A stretch of 64,000 bases of DNA from Arthrobacter sp. StoSoilB20 (lineage in GTDB: Bacteria; Actinomycetota; Actinomycetes; Actinomycetales; Micrococcaceae). The DNA lies in assembly GCF_019977295.1 (NCBI RefSeq), contig NZ_AP024651.1:806001-870000 (forward strand). Direction: 5' to 3'. Positions within the stretch are counted from its first letter, which is position 1. Every line of letters begins with the position of its first letter. Positions 1 through 9,239 of this stretch are shown in pieces. A model generated the notes under the pieces. It did no database searches, was not told where the DNA came from, and saw only the letters and a list, made by a program, of their open reading frames with translations. Made by a program: the position numbers and the translations under genes.

Positions 1-704
1 CTCCTCCGGACCAGCGACATCAATTCGCGGTTGTCCACGGGGTAAGGCGTCGCCGCGTTCACAGGACCGGACAGCTCGGCGTGATCGTGAACGAACAGCA
101 CCACGCGGTACAAGTCCTCCACATGGATCCAGCTGAACTTCTGCGTGCCGGGCCCCATATGCCCACCCAGACCCAACCGCGCAAGGTTGTGGAGGGGTTC
201 CATGACGCCCCCGGCTCCCAACACAATGGCAATTCGAAGCGGCACTTTCCTTGTACGGGGAACACCGGCCGCCGCCAACTCGTCCTCCCATGCGCGGGCC
301 ACGTCGACGGAGAACCCAGTACCCAACTCGCCCGAAGCCTCAGACTGCGGCTGGTCTTCAGCATGCCGGTAGATTGTGCCCGTACTCGAGTTGATCCATG
401 TCCGGGGAGGTTCGGCACACGCAGCAACCGCCCGGCCCAACGCACGTGTCGTCAAAACCCGGGAGTCCAGAATCTCCCTCCGGTGCCGCTCGTCGTAACG
501 GCAATTCACGGATCGTCCGGCGAGGTTCACCAGCAGTTCGACGCCGTTCAGCACCTTGGCGATAGCGCCGTCGTCGTCCCATTGTGCGTCAGCCGAGGCG
601 TCCCGCCCAACCGTCCTGACATGCCAACCGTCAGCAATAAACCGCCGCGTGAAGTAGCTGCCAATGAACCCGCTAGCACCGGCGATCACCACAGTCCGCG
701 GCAT
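1..704 (-). CDS. TIGR01777-type NAD(P)-binding epimerase (partial at window edge)
   Basis: Reading the minus strand from the ATG at 702-704 gives MPRTVVIAGASGFIGSYFTR, a Rossmann start with a GxxGxxG dinucleotide loop. It continues with LVNLAGRSVNCRY and later WINSSTGTIY, the pattern of TIGR01777 sugar-epimerase-like proteins (YfcH family, extended SDR). The frame is open to base 1, so the C-terminus, where this family usually has a DUF1731 domain, lies outside the window. The start overlaps the stop of the upstream TetR gene by one base (TGATG), so the two genes are probably co-transcribed and translationally coupled. The substrate is unknown. The family call rests on the N-terminal motifs only. 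Confidence 0.85.
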   Translation of the reverse strand, partial: MPRTVVIAGASGFIGSYFTRRFIADGWHVRTVGRDASADAQWDDDGAIAKVLNGVELLVNLAGRSVNCRYDERHRREILDSRVLTTRALGRAVAACAEPPRTWINSSTGTIYRHAEDQPQSEASGELGTGFSVDVARAWEDELAAAGVPRTRKVPLRIAIVLGAGGVMEPLHNLARLGLGGHMGPGTQKFSWIHVEDLYRVVLFVHDHAELSGPVNAATPYPVDNRELMSLVRR

Positions 705-1366
705 CACGAGTCTTCCTTGACGCTGCGCACGAGCCCCAGAACGTCGTCGAAGACTTTGCTGACTCCGGGGATTTTCGCCAGGGACAAGCCCCGAGCCAGA
801 AGGGGAGCCGCGCCATCGATCAGCTTTCGCGTGCGGCGCTGCCCTTGGGAGCGGTCGTAGACCCAGAACAGTGCGACGCCCATGTACGCCAGCCACAACA
901 ATTCGGGCAGATCCCCTCGCAGCTTCTTCGCGACGGCGGGCGAGGAACCTTCGACGGCGGACCGGAAGATCGCGAGCGAGGCCTCGCGGGCGGCGGTGGA
1001 AGCCTCGCCGAACGGGTTGACGGGCGACGTCGGCCGGATCGCCGTCGCGATGAAATCGGCACCGAACTGGTGGTAGGGCGCCATGACGTCGATGCCGGTG
1101 TGCAGCACTGCTTTCAGGCGGCCCCCGAGGTCGTGAACGCCTTCCAGTGCCTGTGCTGCAACGACTGCGTGCTCATCCTGTACCTGGAGGTAGAGCTCCT
1201 GGACGAGCTCATCTTTCGAGCCGAAGTAGTAATAGGCGTTCCCCACGGACACCCCGGCCTCCTGCGCGATGGCACGCATGGTGGTCTTTTCGAAGCCGAT
1301 CTCACGGAACATCTTCAGCGCGACGTCGGCTACCAGTTGGCGGGTTTGCTCACTCTTTGCTGCCAT
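704..1366 (-). CDS. TetR-family transcriptional regulator
   Basis: The 220-residue protein starts MAAKSEQTRQLVADVALKMF. The N-terminal helix-turn-helix is typical of TetR: ALKMFREIGFEKTTMRAIA followed by EAGVSVGNAYYYFGSKDEL (about residues 10-55). The rest is the helical ligand-binding and dimer domain. The frame stays open upstream to 1972, but that part only translates 33-bp repeats. I chose the ATG at 1364-1366 because GAGGAG lies 7-10 bases upstream and the HTH begins at the usual distance. Two copies of TGAACGTGTTCA lie in its promoter, so it probably represses itself and the overlapping epimerase gene. The ligand is unknown. Confidence 0.9.
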   Translation of the reverse strand: MAAKSEQTRQLVADVALKMFREIGFEKTTMRAIAQEAGVSVGNAYYYFGSKDELVQELYLQVQDEHAVVAAQALEGVHDLGGRLKAVLHTGIDVMAPYHQFGADFIATAIRPTSPVNPFGEASTAAREASLAIFRSAVEGSSPAVAKKLRGDLPELLWLAYMGVALFWVYDRSQGQRRTRKLIDGAAPLLARGLSLAKIPGVSKVFDDVLGLVRSVKEDS

Positions 1367-1388
1367 GGAGTCGCTCCTCAGGAAGTTT

Positions 1389-1434
1389 TTGAACGTGTTC
1401 AAGTTTGAGTATGCCACATTTCTGAACGTGTTCA
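1389..1434 (-). promoter_or_regulatory. Promoter with two TetR operators
   Basis: TGAACGTGTTCA occurs twice, at 1390-1401 and 1423-1434, 33 bp apart. Each is a dyad with GAAC/GTTC arms. On the minus strand a -35-like TTGAAC lies inside the distal copy and a CATACT -10 follows after 16 bases. The proximal copy then sits just downstream, near the expected start of transcription. Binding of the adjacent TetR to both sites would block its own promoter. The geometry is seen in the sequence; the binding is inferred. Confidence 0.65.
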
Positions 1435-1442
1435 AAAGGTGA

Positions 1443-1656
1443 TGTGAGTGAGCGTTGGGGGGATGCCCGGGGGAGGTGGATGAGGGTTGGTGGGGAAGCC
1501 CGGGGGAGGTGGATGAGGGTTGGTGGGGAAGCCCGGGGGAGGTGGATGAGGGTTGGTGGGGATGCCCGGGGGATGTGAGTGAGCGTTGGGGGGGATGCCC
1601 GGGGGAGGTGAGTGAGGGTTGGTGGGGATGCCCGGGGGATGTGAGTGAGCGCTGGC
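1443..1656. repeat. 33-bp tandem repeat array, six units plus a partial
   Basis: Units start at 1443, 1475, 1508, 1541, 1574 and 1607, with a partial unit from 1640. All are 33 bp except the first, which is 32 bp. Each ends in GCCCGGGGGA and contains a GTTGGTGGGG-like core. Two unit variants alternate (GGTGGATGAGGG and TGTGAGTGAGCG beginnings). The array is extremely G-rich on the plus strand. The repeat length keeps a reading frame open on the minus strand, which explains the spurious extension of the TetR frame. It lies between the tetR promoter and the leader of the queuosine transporter. Confidence 0.9.
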
Positions 1657-1675
1657 TGAAGGAGTGGGAGAATGG

Positions 1676-1770
1676 AACCGGTGCCGGGCCGGATGCCCCA
1701 CCAACCACAGTGCTAATACAGCGGGGCGCCCTTTCGGAAAGGAGCCTGCGCGAACCACTAAGAAATGGAT
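1676..1770 (+). promoter_or_regulatory. Structured leader of the queuosine-precursor transporter (candidate)
   Basis: The leader contains a GCCCC/GGGGC stem (about 1692-1716) closing a loop with CACAGTGCTAATAC, then a CCTTTCGGAAAGG hairpin (1729-1741), then an A-rich tail with CCACTAAG before the ATG. AGTG in the loop could pair with CACT in the tail, resembling the H-type pseudoknot layout of preQ1 sensing RNAs. I cannot match it to a known class; the start codon also lacks a good ribosome binding site. Confidence 0.3.
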
Positions 1771-1775
1771 GACCC

Positions 1776-2486
1776 ATGCCCTCGCCCTCAGGCTCCAGTA
1801 CTTTGAGCAAGCCCGCGCCGCGCTTCGCTTCGATCGGCTCCCCGTATTTCGGCATCATGCTGGCCATCATGGCCGTGGTGCTGATCCTGTCCAACATCGG
1901 CGCTTCCAAAGGGGTGGTTCTCGGACCGATCATCACCGATGGCGGGTTCTTCCTGTTCCCGATCGCGTACATCCTGGGCGATGTGATGAGCGAGGTTTAT
2001 GGCTTCAAAGTTGCGCGCAAGGCCATCATTACCTCGTTCGCACTCTCGGTGTTTGCCTCCCTCTGCTACTGGATCATCATTGTGCTCCCCGGCTTCAGCG
2101 ACGAGTACGGCACAAGCAAGCAGGCCGCCATCGAAGGTGCGCTTGGACCCGTACCGCAGATCGTTCTCGCCTCGCTGCTGGCCTTCCTTGCCGGACAGAC
2201 CATCAACTCCTGGATCCTGGTGAGGATGAAGGCCCGCACCGGTGAAAAGAGCCTGTGGGCACGACTCATGGGCTCCTCCGTGGTGGGCGAATTGGTGGAC
2301 ACCCTGATCTTCTGCAGCATCGCGGCGTCGGTCATCGGCATCACGGACTTCGGCTCATTCCTGAATTACGCCCTGGCTGGTTTCGTCTACAAGACGGCCG
2401 TGGAGTTCCTGTTCGTACCCGTTACCGTGCTGGTGGTCGGCTGGATCAAGAAGCGCGAGCCGAGCTACGGGGCAGCGGCAGCCTAG
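1776..2486 (+). CDS. yhhQ: Queuosine precursor transporter (VUT/YhhQ family)
   Basis: The 236-residue inner membrane protein has about six hydrophobic segments. It shows the family features ILSNIGASKGVVLG, the segment GGFFLFPIAYILGDVMSEVYGFK, and GQTINSWILVRMK followed by a VVGELVDTLIF segment. YhhQ-type proteins import queuine, or preQ0/preQ1, for queuosine modification of tRNA. A tRNA-guanine transglycosylase lies less than 1.5 kb away (3752-5143), which fits a salvage pathway in an organism showing no queuosine synthesis genes here. The start is the only in-frame ATG near the first membrane segment; no clear Shine-Dalgarno is seen. Confidence 0.88.
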   Translation: MPSPSGSSTLSKPAPRFASIGSPYFGIMLAIMAVVLILSNIGASKGVVLGPIITDGGFFLFPIAYILGDVMSEVYGFKVARKAIITSFALSVFASLCYWIIIVLPGFSDEYGTSKQAAIEGALGPVPQIVLASLLAFLAGQTINSWILVRMKARTGEKSLWARLMGSSVVGELVDTLIFCSIAASVIGITDFGSFLNYALAGFVYKTAVEFLFVPVTVLVVGWIKKREPSYGAAAA

Positions 2487-2529
2487 GCTTGGGCTGGCCC
2501 GGCGCTGAGTTCACCGGAAGACGCCCAGG

Positions 2530-2587
2530 ACGCGGGAGCTGTACGAGATCGCCGGAAAAGCCCGGCGACCTCGCGCGGCTCCCGCGT
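2530..2587. repeat. Palindromic hairpin element (left flank of the DUF559 gene)
   Basis: This is a nested inverted repeat. The outer arms ACGCGGGAGC (2530-2539) and GCTCCCGCGT (2578-2587) enclose inner arms GAGATCGCCGG (2545-2555) and CCGGCGACCTC (2562-2572). The inner arm is shared with a second palindrome at 3647-3738 on the other side of the DUF559 gene. It could terminate transcription from the transporter gene, but it has no T-tract. Confidence 0.75.
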
Positions 2588-2654
2588 GTTCGCGCAGTCC
2601 GGCGTTCTCGAAAACCAGTGAGACGCAGGACTCTCGAAGGACGCCCGGCTCCTG

Positions 2655-3584
2655 TCACCTACGGAGGGCCTTCAGAACCCGCGCTTTGAACTCCTGCTCC
2701 TGAAAAAGGTCGCGCCATTCGACGCGGATGAAGGACCATCCGTCCTCAACAAGTGCCTTTTCCCGGCGTCGTTCCTCAAAGATCACGCGGTCCGTGCGTT
2801 CGTACCTGAAATACTTGACCTCACCGTCGAACTCAAGGGCAACCTTTTCCTTTTTCCATGCGAAGTCCATCCGGTGGCGGCCAATCCTGCTTTGCACCTC
2901 CACCTGAGCCGCGGGCATGGGCAATTTGAGGCGGGCAAGCAGTTCGCGGGTCAAAGTCTCCCCAGGGGATTCGGACAGGGGGTCAGCATTAGCCAAGCAC
3001 CTCTGCAGGGTTCGGACTCCTCGGCGTCCGGACAAGGAATTCGCGTGGGCGTGCATGAGATGCTTGTCCGCTCCGAGCCGCAGTGCGTGGTCCATGATGA
3101 TCAACGCTTGCCTATAGTTCAGGGTCCTGGCACAGTCCACGGTGGTTCGTTCCAGATCGGTGACCTTTAGGTACTCCACTGTGGTGATCTGCGAGGGAGT
3201 CAATCGCAGCTTGTGTCCGCGAACATCCTTGCCGAGTCGCTCGCTGGATGGGTTGGACGGAAGCGCGACGTGGATGGTTTGATCCACGTTCCAAAGAAAC
3301 AGCCCGTGCAGCCTGGCCGCGGACGTGTGGCTGTAGACGTAGCCACCGTTGGACGTGGTTAACGTTCCGTGTGCATGCGCGTGGATCAGTTGCTTTCCCC
3401 GGACGTCGTCCGGCTGCTTGTCCCACGCCGCGCGACGTATATAGCACCCTTGCCGCACACGGAGGAGGTCACCTTGCCGCACCAGTGCGCCGATTGCGCG
3501 TGAACTGAGTCCCAGTTCATTGAGCTGCTGGGTGCGCCAGAGCGTTCCCAGCTGTGGGAGGGCGGTAGCTTGTTTCTGACTCAT
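2655..3584 (-). CDS. AbiEi-like N-terminus with DUF559 endonuclease-like domain
   Basis: The 309-residue protein belongs to a common actinobacterial type. The N-terminus (about 1-80) resembles the winged-helix AbiEi antitoxin-like domain: LGLSSRAIGALVRQGDLLRVRQGCY. The C-terminus (about 210-309) is a DUF559/Vsr-like PD-(D/E)xK fold: ESPGET, then RHRMDFAWKKEKVALEFDGEVKY, with D, E and K positions compatible with the nuclease motif. Despite the AbiEi label, no toxin partner gene is adjacent. It stands alone, convergent with the transporter and flanked on both sides by related palindromes. Its role is unknown; nuclease activity is inferred from fold motifs only. Confidence 0.75.
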   Translation of the reverse strand: MSQKQATALPQLGTLWRTQQLNELGLSSRAIGALVRQGDLLRVRQGCYIRRAAWDKQPDDVRGKQLIHAHAHGTLTTSNGGYVYSHTSAARLHGLFLWNVDQTIHVALPSNPSSERLGKDVRGHKLRLTPSQITTVEYLKVTDLERTTVDCARTLNYRQALIIMDHALRLGADKHLMHAHANSLSGRRGVRTLQRCLANADPLSESPGETLTRELLARLKLPMPAAQVEVQSRIGRHRMDFAWKKEKVALEFDGEVKYFRYERTDRVIFEERRREKALVEDGWSFIRVEWRDLFQEQEFKARVLKALRR

Positions 3585-3646
3585 CTACCCAGCCTCGGTC
3601 ACGCGCACAGCCGAAAGTAGCCCCCGCCGTCGTTATGTGGACAACG

Positions 3647-3738
3647 CGCGAGATCGCCGGACCTTTACCGGGGACGCCGGGCCTGTGCGGGATAGCCGGA
3701 CAGGCCCGGCGATCCCGTTCACCTCCGGCGATCTCGGC
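3647..3738. repeat. Palindromic hairpin element (right flank of the DUF559 gene)
   Basis: The outer arms CGCGAGATCGCCGG (3647-3660) and CCGGCGATCTCG (3725-3736) enclose an inner perfect stem GCCGGGCCTGT (3676-3686) with ACAGGCCCGGC (3700-3710). The outer arm repeats the GAGATCGCCGG core of the 2530-2587 element. It lies between the start of the DUF559 gene and the stop of tgt. Confidence 0.75.
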
Positions 3739-3751
3739 GCGCCTGGACGTG

Positions 3752-5901
<2,150 letters not shown>

Positions 5902-5973
5902 GGCCCCGAATCTACCGCCGTTCGTGTCCACAAAACAGGCCTTGATCTTCCTGGATAAACCGGGCAGGGGAAG

Positions 5974-7098
5974 TCAGGCGCGGACCGATTCGAGTTCGTT
6001 GCCGATCCGACGGGCCAACTCTTCCTCACCGATGGTCTTGGATCCACCGTGCGCGCGGAGGAACATGAGTGCTTCGAGCCTGAGGAACCGCCATTCACGC
6101 TCGGCTTCGTGGTTGCCGTTATCGATCGCGCGGAAGATTTCTTTGTCATAGAGATTGGGTTCGTTCAGTGAGCGCTGCCTGACCCGGGCGTTGATCCTGG
6201 CCTTGAAGGGATCTTCCTCCTGGGATTCGGGGGCCCGCAGCAGTTTCTCGTAAACGGCTGCACGATCGCTTTGGCCCGCTTCGCGGCAGATGAAACTGGA
6301 CAGCGCCAGAGCACGTTCAATTGATGCCCATCGGTCCAGGTTGCCGTCGAAAGGAAGGACGTTCAGCAGATCGGCAACGGCCAGCGCATGGTCCGGGTCC
6401 CGCAGCACGATGCAGAGGTCGAACGCCAGGTTGCTGAGGTCCCGGAGGCAGCTTCCGGACTTGGTGTTGATGCCCTTCGTCAGGCGGTCAGCGAGGACCT
6501 GCACACCGTTTTTGCCCTTGTGGTTGGCGGCCGCGGCACTCACCACGGCCTCCGGAGTGCCCTCCGGTTCAGGGATCAGGGCAAGTTCTTCGGGGCTGGG
6601 TCCGGTGTACGACGGTGGCGTTTCCGGGCGTGGAGGCACGACGACGGCGGGTCCGGCCTGGGTGTCTTCGTCGCGCCCTGCGGAGGTGCTGGAGTCCGGG
6701 GTGCTTGCGTCGGCGGTGTTGGAGCCGGCGACGTCGGAGTCGGCGGTGCTCGAGTCGACGGTGCTTGCGTCGGCGGTGCTTGAGCCTGCGGTGCTTGAGC
6801 CTGCGGTGCTTGAGCCTGCGGTGCTCGAGCCTGCGGCGTCGGAGCCGTCCGGGTCCAGTGCAGGGCCAACCCCTGCTCCGTCACCCACGGGCACACTGGA
6901 CCCAACAGCGATCCGCACCGTGCCGCCGTCGACCATTGTCACCAACAGCATTGCGGCAACGCCGTAGTCGTCGTCCTGCACCTCGATGCCGGCGATTTCA
7001 GCGGCTGGCCCGTCCCCTGGCGGGTAGAGAAAATCTCCGGGCCGCAGGTCCCCAGCCTGCTTCTCTCTGTACTGCTGTGTGGCTGGGCTGTGAGTCAT
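5974..7098 (-). CDS. Hypothetical protein with Ser/Thr/Ala repeat linker (DUF6707-like)
   Basis: The protein has 374 residues in three parts. The N-terminal part (about 1-75) is a small beta-rich domain (LRPGDFLYPPGDGP...VTMVDGGTVRIAVG). The middle is a low-complexity linker of AGSST and ADAST pentads coded by 15-bp repeats (6781-6838). The C-terminal helical region (about 185-374) contains KSGSCLRDLSNLAFDLCIVL and REWRFLRLEALMFLRAHGGSKTIGEEELARRI. The C-terminal part resembles what is annotated as DUF6707 in Arthrobacter, from memory. No function is assigned. The repeated linker is likely to vary in length between strains. Confidence 0.7.
   Translation of the reverse strand: MTHSPATQQYREKQAGDLRPGDFLYPPGDGPAAEIAGIEVQDDDYGVAAMLLVTMVDGGTVRIAVGSSVPVGDGAGVGPALDPDGSDAAGSSTAGSSTAGSSTAGSSTADASTVDSSTADSDVAGSNTADASTPDSSTSAGRDEDTQAGPAVVVPPRPETPPSYTGPSPEELALIPEPEGTPEAVVSAAAANHKGKNGVQVLADRLTKGINTKSGSCLRDLSNLAFDLCIVLRDPDHALAVADLLNVLPFDGNLDRWASIERALALSSFICREAGQSDRAAVYEKLLRAPESQEEDPFKARINARVRQRSLNEPNLYDKEIFRAIDNGNHEAEREWRFLRLEALMFLRAHGGSKTIGEEELARRIGNELESVRA
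6781..6838. repeat. 15-bp coding tandem repeat
   Basis: TGAGCCTGCGGTGCT-like 15-bp units repeat about four times, followed leftwards by more diverged copies to about 6700. They encode the AGSST pentad linker of the gene at 5974-7098. Confidence 0.75.
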
Positions 7099-7171
7099 CG
7101 GAAGTCCTTTGGTTCTCTTGGGGTCCGCCGTCCAGTCTACAAAGACCAGCCGGCGCGGGGGCCGGGACCCG

Positions 7172-7711
7172 CTAGAGAACGATGCCCGAGAAAGCCAACG
7201 CCTGGCGCACGAGGTTCCCGCGGCCGCCGTCGAATTCCTGCTGGACGTTCTCGCCCAACACTTCCTGCGGCGTCATCCAGGTCAGTTCCAGGGCGTCCTG
7301 GCGCGGCTCGCATTCGCCGGTTACGGGGATGATGTAGGCAAGCGAAACAGCGTGCTGGCGGTCATCGGTGAAGCCTGTCTGCGACGGGGCCGGGAAGTAC
7401 TCGGCCACCGTGAAGGGAACGGGGCTGATGGGCAACTGCGGAAATGCGAGGGGGCCGAGGTCCTTTTCCATGTGGCGCAGGAGGGCGGCACGGATGGTCT
7501 CGCGGTAGAGGACGCGGCCGGAGACGAGGTAGCGGACCATGTTTCCGTCGGCGTCGCCCTGGAGAAGCGTGCCAACCTCGTTCACATAACCGAGCGGATC
7601 CAACCTGACCGGAACAGCCTCCACGTAGACCATGGGGAGTCGGCCGCGGGCTTCGAAGAGGTCTTCATCTGAAAGCCAGCCTGGATACGGGTCGGGTGTA
7701 CGTACGCTCAT
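7172..7711 (-). CDS. NUDIX hydrolase family protein (DUF4916)
   Basis: The 179-residue protein runs from YPGWLSDEDLFEARGRLPMVYVEAVPVRLD to DALELTWMTPQEVLGENVQQEFDGGRGNLVRQAL. The overall pattern matches DUF4916, a NUDIX-like family in Actinobacteria. The canonical Nudix box GX5EX7REUXEEXGU is degenerate: the matching place reads GRVLYRETIRAALLRHMEKDLG, with REx and a following E but not the full set. Activity on a nucleoside diphosphate derivative is therefore uncertain. It is a single gene on the minus strand. Confidence 0.75.
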   Translation of the reverse strand: MSVRTPDPYPGWLSDEDLFEARGRLPMVYVEAVPVRLDPLGYVNEVGTLLQGDADGNMVRYLVSGRVLYRETIRAALLRHMEKDLGPLAFPQLPISPVPFTVAEYFPAPSQTGFTDDRQHAVSLAYIIPVTGECEPRQDALELTWMTPQEVLGENVQQEFDGGRGNLVRQALAFSGIVL

Positions 7712-7843
7712 GGTTAAGTTCTACCCCATCCCCCGCCGAACTTCCTTGGAGGCGTCGCCGTAGCTGCGGGGTTACGCTCTCGGCGGTATTGGAGGGCCGG
7801 AATGGACGCGGGCGGTTCCCTGGATGCTATGCGCGCAAGGATT

Positions 7844-8560
7844 CTACGCCGCCGGTGCCTGCCGGAGTGGTTCGATCACAATCGACGCCGGCGCAGCGCC
7901 ACCTGAGGCATCCGGGTTGGCGACGTACAGGACGTCGTCGCTGATCCTGGCCTCGATGTTCGCTTCGCTGAGCCGGCGCAGCAGCGGTTCCAGGCCGCCG
8001 TCGTACTCAAAAGCGAGGTCGCCATGGGTGCTGGCTGCGCCGTGGATGATCCTCAGGATCCCGCCGTTCTTGGTAGTGAAGGTGGCTGATTCATCGTCCT
8101 CCGAACGGGGCCGGGCTCCGATGTTCCGCAGGTCGTTCGCTGCCAGGCCAACCAGGGGGCTGACCCAGGTGGCTACCACCGTCAGGGCGGAGTTGGCGTC
8201 GGCGGAGGTTGCCCACGTGCCATCTACTGCACGGCTGGCGGGGAAGGCGAAGAACCCGAATCCGTCCTCGGCAGAGATCTGCACCGTGGGCCCGTCCGGG
8301 GTTTCCTGGACCTCTGCCTGGGTGCCGGCTTCCTCGGTGCGGCGCGCGAACTCCTCCAGGTTCCCCACCTCCACCCCGAAGATCGTGGAGCCATCCAATG
8401 GGTGTCCGTGCTCCACGGCCCCCACCGCGAGGCGACCCGAACCGGCGTCGAACTCCCACCACCCGGCGTCGTCCACAGTCTTGACCAAACCCAGCGCTTG
8501 GAGGAGCTCGGCCCAGGGCCCGGGCCGGGACGTGTAGTGGGTGGGTCGGGATCGCAGCAT
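7844..8560 (-). CDS. VOC-fold (glyoxalase/bleomycin-resistance-like) protein
   Basis: The 238-residue protein shows two repeated beta-alpha-beta modules: WAELLQALGLVKT...WWEFDAGSGRLAVG near the N-terminus, and VGLAANDLRNIGARPRSEDDESATFTTKNGGILRIIHG near the C-terminus. This spacing is that of vicinal-oxygen-chelate proteins. Metal ligands cannot be assigned. CAGGAGGA lies 5-8 bases upstream of the ATG at 8560, supporting the start. It is divergent from the YdeI-like gene at 8646. Confidence 0.72.
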   Translation of the reverse strand: MLRSRPTHYTSRPGPWAELLQALGLVKTVDDAGWWEFDAGSGRLAVGAVEHGHPLDGSTIFGVEVGNLEEFARRTEEAGTQAEVQETPDGPTVQISAEDGFGFFAFPASRAVDGTWATSADANSALTVVATWVSPLVGLAANDLRNIGARPRSEDDESATFTTKNGGILRIIHGAASTHGDLAFEYDGGLEPLLRRLSEANIEARISDDVLYVANPDASGGAAPASIVIEPLRQAPAA

Positions 8561-8645
8561 GGGTCCTCCTGGAGTGGGCGGTCAGTTCCCAGCCTATGCC
8601 GCGTGGCCTTGTCAGGGGCGGGCTCTTTCACAGCAGAATGGACCC

Positions 8646-9239
8646 ATGCCCCTTGAGCTCCCGGAACTCCTTGTCAAAGACGGCGCCGCGTGGCGTGAAT
8701 GGCTTTCAGTGCACGCCGCCGAGAGCCCGGGCGTGTGGCTGATCCTGCACAAGAAGGGGGGCAGCATCACCGAATTGGATTACGACGCCGCCCTGGATGA
8801 GGCCCTGTGCTTCGGCTGGATCGATGGCCAGTCGAAAAGCCGCGACGACCAAAGCTACATGCAGCGGATGACCCCGCGGGGCCGCAAAAGCATCTGGTCG
8901 GCCCGGAACGTGGGGCACATTGCCCGGCTGGAATCCGAGGGCAAGATGACCGACGCCGGACGCGCCGCCGTCGCCGCTGCCAAGGCCGATGGCCGCTGGG
9001 AAGCTGCCTACGCCGGACCTGCCGACGCCGTTGTTCCGGAGGACCTCGCCGCAGCCATCGCCGCCGTGCCCGAAGCCCAGGCGATGTTCGACGTCCTGAC
9101 CTCCCAGAACCGCTTCGCCCTGATCCACCGCACCAACGGCGTGAAGCGGGCAGAAACCCGGGCCCGCAAGATCGCAGGGTTCGTGGAGATGCTGGCCAGG
9201 CACGAAACGCCGTACCCCCAGAAGCAACGTCCGGCCTAG
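8646..9239 (+). CDS. YdeI/OmpD-associated family protein
   Basis: The protein has 197 residues from MPLELPELLVKDGAAWREWL. The signature of the family is present: GVWLILHKKG...LDYDAALDEALCFGWIDGQSKS, then MTPRGRKSIWSARNVGHIARLESEGKMTDAG, and a C-terminal LTSQNRFALIHR...KRAETRARKIAGFVEML. The molecular role of YdeI-like proteins is not established. The frame is open upstream to 8541, but the ATG at 8646 matches the usual N-terminus. Its stop overlaps the stop of the convergent GH76-like gene by 3 bases. Confidence 0.82.
   Translation: MPLELPELLVKDGAAWREWLSVHAAESPGVWLILHKKGGSITELDYDAALDEALCFGWIDGQSKSRDDQSYMQRMTPRGRKSIWSARNVGHIARLESEGKMTDAGRAAVAAAKADGRWEAAYAGPADAVVPEDLAAAIAAVPEAQAMFDVLTSQNRFALIHRTNGVKRAETRARKIAGFVEMLARHETPYPQKQRPA

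Noticed and set aside
1443..1656. Possible CRISPR array
   Set aside because: Units are contiguous without spacers and no cas genes are present.
1367..1972. N-terminal extension of the TetR frame with TSPGHPHQPS repeats
   Set aside because: The 33-bp array keeps the frame open by chance, the extension reads across the queuosine transporter gene, and the TetR fold with a good ribosome site starts at 1366.
2655..3584. Complete toxin-antitoxin or abortive infection pair
   Set aside because: Only the AbiEi-like domain is present, fused to a nuclease-like domain; no nucleotidyltransferase AbiEii partner lies next to it.
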